In this document: piece after piece, positions 14,150-16,889 of the stretch
Numbering within the stretch: the first letter of the stretch is position 1
Layout: each line of letters opens with the position of its first letter
Assembly (NCBI GenBank): GCA_028276605.1
Contig: JAPYWC010000009.1
Span: forward strand, 1 to 16,889
DNA: 16,889 nucleotides
Source: Desulfurococcales archaeon
GTDB lineage: Archaea; Thermoproteota; Thermoprotei_A; Sulfolobales; Ignisphaeraceae
Direction of reading: 5' to 3'
Notes under the pieces: model-generated
What the model was told of the DNA's origin: nothing
What the model saw: only the letters and a program-made list of their open reading frames with translations
The model's database searches: none
Translations under genes and position numbers: made by a program

Positions 14150-15811
14150 ATGAAGCTTGTGAGGAGAGCTTTATCAACGCTTATCATAGCCTTCATATTT
14201 GCAGTTATAGTCCTAACAATATTCCTCTACACAATTATTCAGTTAAGTGCGGTGTATCAGGGTAGTATAGAGGGGTTCAGAAACATAATCAATTATGGCA
14301 GCATCTACAGCTCAACAAACCTAGTGCTAAATGTGAAAGGCTCGAATATCACTATAGAGAACTGGAGCCCTAGAGACGTTGCTTTAGACTATATAGTAGT
14401 TTACGACTCAGGAGCAGGCACATTTAAAGCTCTTAGCGCTTCAAGCATATGCGGCTCAACGGTTCTGAAACCAGGTGAAAGCACCTACTGCTATGTTGAA
14501 AAGGTGTACAGAGCTGTTGCATTGGTTACTGTGGACGGTGTTATTGTCTACCCAGCTACAACTAGGGTAAATGAGATTACTAAAGCTTTTAACACCACTA
14601 GGATAATACCAATAACCTTCGATATAAATTCACCTGAGGGTCTAGCAAAAGAGTTTGATGTACCGCCAAACCTTGTTGCCAAGCCTTACACAAGCAATAG
14701 AAATATTCAAGGCATGGCTTCAGCAGATAAACTGCTTCTACTGCCACCTAGTCAAGAAGCAGAGTTCTTCAACGTACCAATATCTACAGGTAGCTCTGGA
14801 CTACCATTTGGAGTTGCTGTAATTGGTTACGACCCTAGCTGGGTACGCGAAAATAGATCTGGTCTTAACACACCTCCAAGATTCTCAATACTGCTAGCAG
14901 GACCTAAACTACCGGGCACAGTTTTTAAAGTTGGTGGTGGAAGCATAAGTCTCGCTGAAAATGGTTGGAGGATACTCATAAATAACTTCACAGGCGTTAT
15001 AAAGATTCTTAGAGGAGGTAATGTGATTGCGTGCTCATCAACAAATCCTAGTGATTGTAGCGGCATTAACCTGCCTGCTATTGGGTTTTGGTACTATGGC
15101 GTAGATTCATCACTAAACCTAATAATATACTTCAATGGCTTTGCAGGCTACGTAGCAAACTTTATGAGGATAAGCTCCTCACAGAGCCCTATGAGGCAGA
15201 CAAGCTACTTCCCATACCTATACATAGGTGATGTTGATGGCAATGGCGTTAACGATGTTATATTCATAACGGAGGATGTTTACTACGGAAGTGACAATAA
15301 AATTGATGACTTATGGCCTTACGAAACTGGGGGTGCTAATGACTATAGTGATTACAGTACTCAGCCTCTTACCCTAAAGCTTCTGCAGATAGGTAAAGCT
15401 CTAGGCAACAGCGATGGGTCTATAGATGGCTCTAGATACTCAGGTGTGCTCCTATACATAAACATTATATTCCACGACAACTCCTATCCAGATTCTAATC
15501 AGCTTGCAGATATTGATGTGACTGACTGGGTTCTAAGAATCCTTCTGATAGGCGAAAACAACTACACATACATTGTTAGGGAGTACAGATATCAAGAGAT
15601 ATGCAACTACCACAAAACCTATGTAACAAACTTCGGTAAAGACAACTACTTCGTGAAGATATCGCAATCAATCTATATACCAATACCACCACAAGGAAGG
15701 TACTGGATAGCAATAGCATTCCAAGACCCCTACAAAGGAGGTAGCACTACGAATGACGCTGACATGACAGTAGGCATCGAACTCATAGGAATCATTCCAT
15801 TTACACGTTAA
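14150..15811 (+). CDS. Large pilin-like surface protein 5
   Basis: From ATG 14150 the product is 553 residues, MKLVRRALSTLIIAFIFAVI. The leader has RRA in place of RRG before LSTL and a helix to about residue 32. The cut would follow Ala, which some crenarchaeal PibD-type peptidases accept. The N-domain (about 50-140) ends in LKPGESTYCYV and a YRAVALVTVDGVIVYP pattern. An extra region follows (about 150-215), then a middle domain with VAVIGYDPSWVRENRSG. The C-terminal domain (about 353-549) starts PYLYIGDVDGNGVNDVIF, whose DVDGNGVND loop is the clearest calcium-type motif of the three. It continues with IFHDNSYPDS (440-449) and IAIAFQDPYKGGSTTNDADM (520-539). It is the last gene of the operon; no T-rich terminator is obvious after it. 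Strong similarity of layout to genes 3 and 4 supports a shared role at the cell surface. Confidence 0.76.
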   Translation: MKLVRRALSTLIIAFIFAVIVLTIFLYTIIQLSAVYQGSIEGFRNIINYGSIYSSTNLVLNVKGSNITIENWSPRDVALDYIVVYDSGAGTFKALSASSICGSTVLKPGESTYCYVEKVYRAVALVTVDGVIVYPATTRVNEITKAFNTTRIIPITFDINSPEGLAKEFDVPPNLVAKPYTSNRNIQGMASADKLLLLPPSQEAEFFNVPISTGSSGLPFGVAVIGYDPSWVRENRSGLNTPPRFSILLAGPKLPGTVFKVGGGSISLAENGWRILINNFTGVIKILRGGNVIACSSTNPSDCSGINLPAIGFWYYGVDSSLNLIIYFNGFAGYVANFMRISSSQSPMRQTSYFPYLYIGDVDGNGVNDVIFITEDVYYGSDNKIDDLWPYETGGANDYSDYSTQPLTLKLLQIGKALGNSDGSIDGSRYSGVLLYINIIFHDNSYPDSNQLADIDVTDWVLRILLIGENNYTYIVREYRYQEICNYHKTYVTNFGKDNYFVKISQSIYIPIPPQGRYWIAIAFQDPYKGGSTTNDADMTVGIELIGIIPFTR

Positions 15812-16130
15812 GTACTAATAACTCCAAACTAAGTGTAGCCCCTCCCCAAAATGTCTGTACACAACAACTTTCAAACACATCATCTATACTTATTCCAATA
15901 TATGTACATAAATCCTGTTGCTTAAGCATATAAAGGCTTTCCCCTCTCCTTAAAAACTGCGTATCTACCGCCAGCGATGTATATGTCTAAACGTTCTGCA
16001 ACTACTATTACTGCTCTGATCATGTCCGTTGCAAGCACTTTACATGTGCTACTATTTGCTGTTTTCGTAGACCCTGGTTATTGAGTGTTTGAAGAGGTTC
16101 GAGGTATTGGATGTGAGAATTGTTTGGGTG
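15812..16130. other. Intergenic region with a degenerate signal-peptide copy
   Basis: No full gene is seen. catataaag (15927-15935) is a TATA-like box on the plus strand about 50 bases before the small ORF at 15983-16084. The remainder is unremarkable. Confidence 0.5.
15983..16084 (+). pseudogene. 33-residue ORF, degenerate duplicate of the secreted-protein gene start
   Basis: ATG 15983 to TGA 16084 encodes MSKRSATTITALIMSVASTL, then HVLLFAVFVDPGY. The first 60 bases align without gaps to 16626-16685 at 45 of 60 positions, most differences being transitions. The 16626 copy encodes the signal peptide MSRRVATIVIALLMLVVGAL. This copy has lost helix hydrophobicity and its downstream coding part. 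It appears to be the remnant of a duplicated secreted-protein gene. Confidence 0.45.
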
Positions 16131-16469
16131 CTAAGGTGCTGAGCTGTCTTGGTGTAGCTTCTCTATCTTTAGCAGCTCTTCAACTGTTTTCCTTATGAGC
16201 TCCTCGTCGATGTCTACGGTATACTGGTTTCTTAGTGCTAGTGGAACTACTGCTCCATGAATCTCCAGAGCTTTTGATGCGCAGTCCTCGTCTTTTGCGC
16301 ACTCTACAGGGTCTATGTAGTAGAATGTCTCTACCCATGTGAATACATACATAAGCATCTTCTCAAGTTCCTCACCACTCAAATCGCTGAAGCAAAGTGT
16401 TCCAAGCTCTCTGCAAATCCTATCAGCGATGCCTTTGAGAATCTGCACCTGGCTCTCCATAGACAACAT
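16131..16469 (-). CDS. Hypothetical small protein, 112 residues
   Basis: ATG 16469 (alternative ATG 16460) to TGA 16131 encodes a mostly helical, acidic, soluble protein with no membrane segment. It has four cysteines (C19, C26, C57, C63) in two groups, RICRELGTLCF and VECAKDEDCAS, which might form disulfides or a metal site. The centre has an aromatic helix, YVFTWVETFYYIDP (41-54), and the C-terminus a predicted amphipathic helix, DEELIRKTVEELLKIEKL. I recognise no family. A TATA-like tttataaa (about 16507-16499 read on minus) sits some 34 bases before ATG 16469, which would give a nearly leaderless transcript. It points away from the secreted-protein gene on the other strand, so the short spacer may hold promoters for both. 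Confidence 0.65.
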   Translation of the reverse strand: MLSMESQVQILKGIADRICRELGTLCFSDLSGEELEKMLMYVFTWVETFYYIDPVECAKDEDCASKALEIHGAVVPLALRNQYTVDIDEELIRKTVEELLKIEKLHQDSSAP

Positions 16470-16498
16470 CTGAGTACTACTCTCAGTTAAATGAGGTG

Positions 16499-16508
16499 TT
16501 TATAAATG
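16499..16508. promoter_or_regulatory. TATA-like element between divergent genes
   Basis: tttataaatg is near-palindromic (tttataaa) and well placed for the minus-strand gene starting at 16469. It could also serve plus-strand transcription toward 16626. Confidence 0.4.
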
Positions 16509-16625
16509 TTTAGCCGCATTCAAGAGCCTAAGGCTACGCTATCTAAACATGTTTGGTATCTGTGGTCTGAGCCTATGAAAGCATACCTCTCTTTCCCTAA
16601 ACATGTACCTGTGCTGGTGATGAGC

Positions 16626-16889
16626 ATGTCTAGACGTGTTGCAACTATTGTTATTGCTCTGCTTATGCTCGTTGTAGGTGCTTTGCTTGGTTACCGGGGC
16701 TGGCGTGTCAGAGGTTAGGACAGCTACATACACCTACACACTTGTTAGCACTGTGACTGTGACCATGACTAGAACAATTGTTGAGAGCATCGCCATCCCC
16801 ACAACACTTATACAAACCATTGCAATCACCATAACCAATACTGCTACCGTTCCTATAGAGGTTTATGGATCTAGAATCCTAGTCCTAGC
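16626..16889 (+). pseudogene. Secreted Thr-rich protein (solute-binding or surface type), frameshifted and 3' partial
   Basis: ATG 16626, after GGTGAT (16616-16621), encodes a Sec-type signal peptide MSRRVATIVIALLMLVVGAL then LGYRGWRVRG and TAG 16718. The next frame, open from 16678, reads VSEVRTATYTYTLVSTVTVT then MTRTIVESIAIPTTLIQTIA and continues to the window end. Thr/Val-rich spacers of this kind after the signal peptide are typical of crenarchaeal extracellular solute-binding and surface proteins. Removing one G from the GGGG run at 16696-16699 joins both frames as ALLGYRAGVSEVRTATYTYT, so the gene carries a one-base insertion or the run was miscounted. The family cannot be decided because the body lies beyond the window. 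The in-frame extension back to 16506 is probably not translated. A decayed copy of the signal-peptide segment lies at 15983. Confidence 0.6.

Noticed and set aside
9723..15811. Archaellum (archaellin) operon
   Set aside because: Archaellins are about 200-300 residues and adjoin FlaC-J/ArlC-J genes; none are present, and three products are about 490-550 residues with extra domains.
1..16889. CRISPR array or cas genes
   Set aside because: No regularly spaced repeats were found, and the helicase, with its DUF1998 partner, lacks the HD nuclease domain of Cas3.

Overview
The window looks like chromosome from a hyperthermophilic crenarchaeon (Thermoproteota, perhaps an Ignisphaera- or Desulfurococcales-like lineage; the genus is a guess). 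The DNA is AT-rich with heavy use of AGG/AGA and ATA codons. There are archaeal TATA boxes close to start codons, GAGGTG-type Shine-Dalgarno sites inside operons, class III (prepilin-like) signal peptides, and a PaREP1-family gene, a family known mainly from crenarchaea.

Left part, minus strand (1-6340): a four-ORF block read right to left. It holds an adenine/cytosine-N DNA methyltransferase-like protein, an SF2 helicase of about 1,020 residues split into two overlapping ORFs by a +1 frame change, and a DUF1998-type protein whose C-terminus runs into a phospholipase-D-like (PLD) nuclease domain. The window edge cuts this last gene inside its HKD motif. Helicase + DUF1998 + PLD + methylase is the gene set of DISARM anti-phage systems (DrmA, DrmB, DrmC, DrmM). 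This version is unusual because DrmB and DrmC look fused, DrmA is split, and the methylase is short. I judge it a candidate DISARM-related archaeal defence locus.

Middle (6341-9722): a gene-poor, decayed zone. It contains a PaREP1-family gene with an in-frame TGA, a zinc-ribbon remnant whose second cysteine pair has become tyrosines, small ORFs of doubtful status, an intact rhomboid intramembrane protease with a C-terminal extension (7883-9106), and further fragments with stops or frameshifts.

Right part, plus strand (9723-15811): five consecutive genes whose products each begin with a prepilin-like class III signal peptide. Two are small and related (189 and 216 aa). Three are large (537, 492, 553 aa) and share an N-terminal pilin helix, a beta-rich middle and a related C-terminal domain; two of the three carry an Asp/Asn-Gly calcium-type loop. 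Genes 2 to 5 are tightly packed with strong Shine-Dalgarno sites and look like one operon. I infer a cell-surface filament or bindosome-like assembly that I do not recognise as a described system; no assembly ATPase or membrane platform gene is visible.

End (15812-16889): a degenerate copy of a signal-peptide coding segment, a small hypothetical minus-strand gene, and a Thr-rich secreted protein gene that is frameshifted at a GGGG run and cut by the window end.
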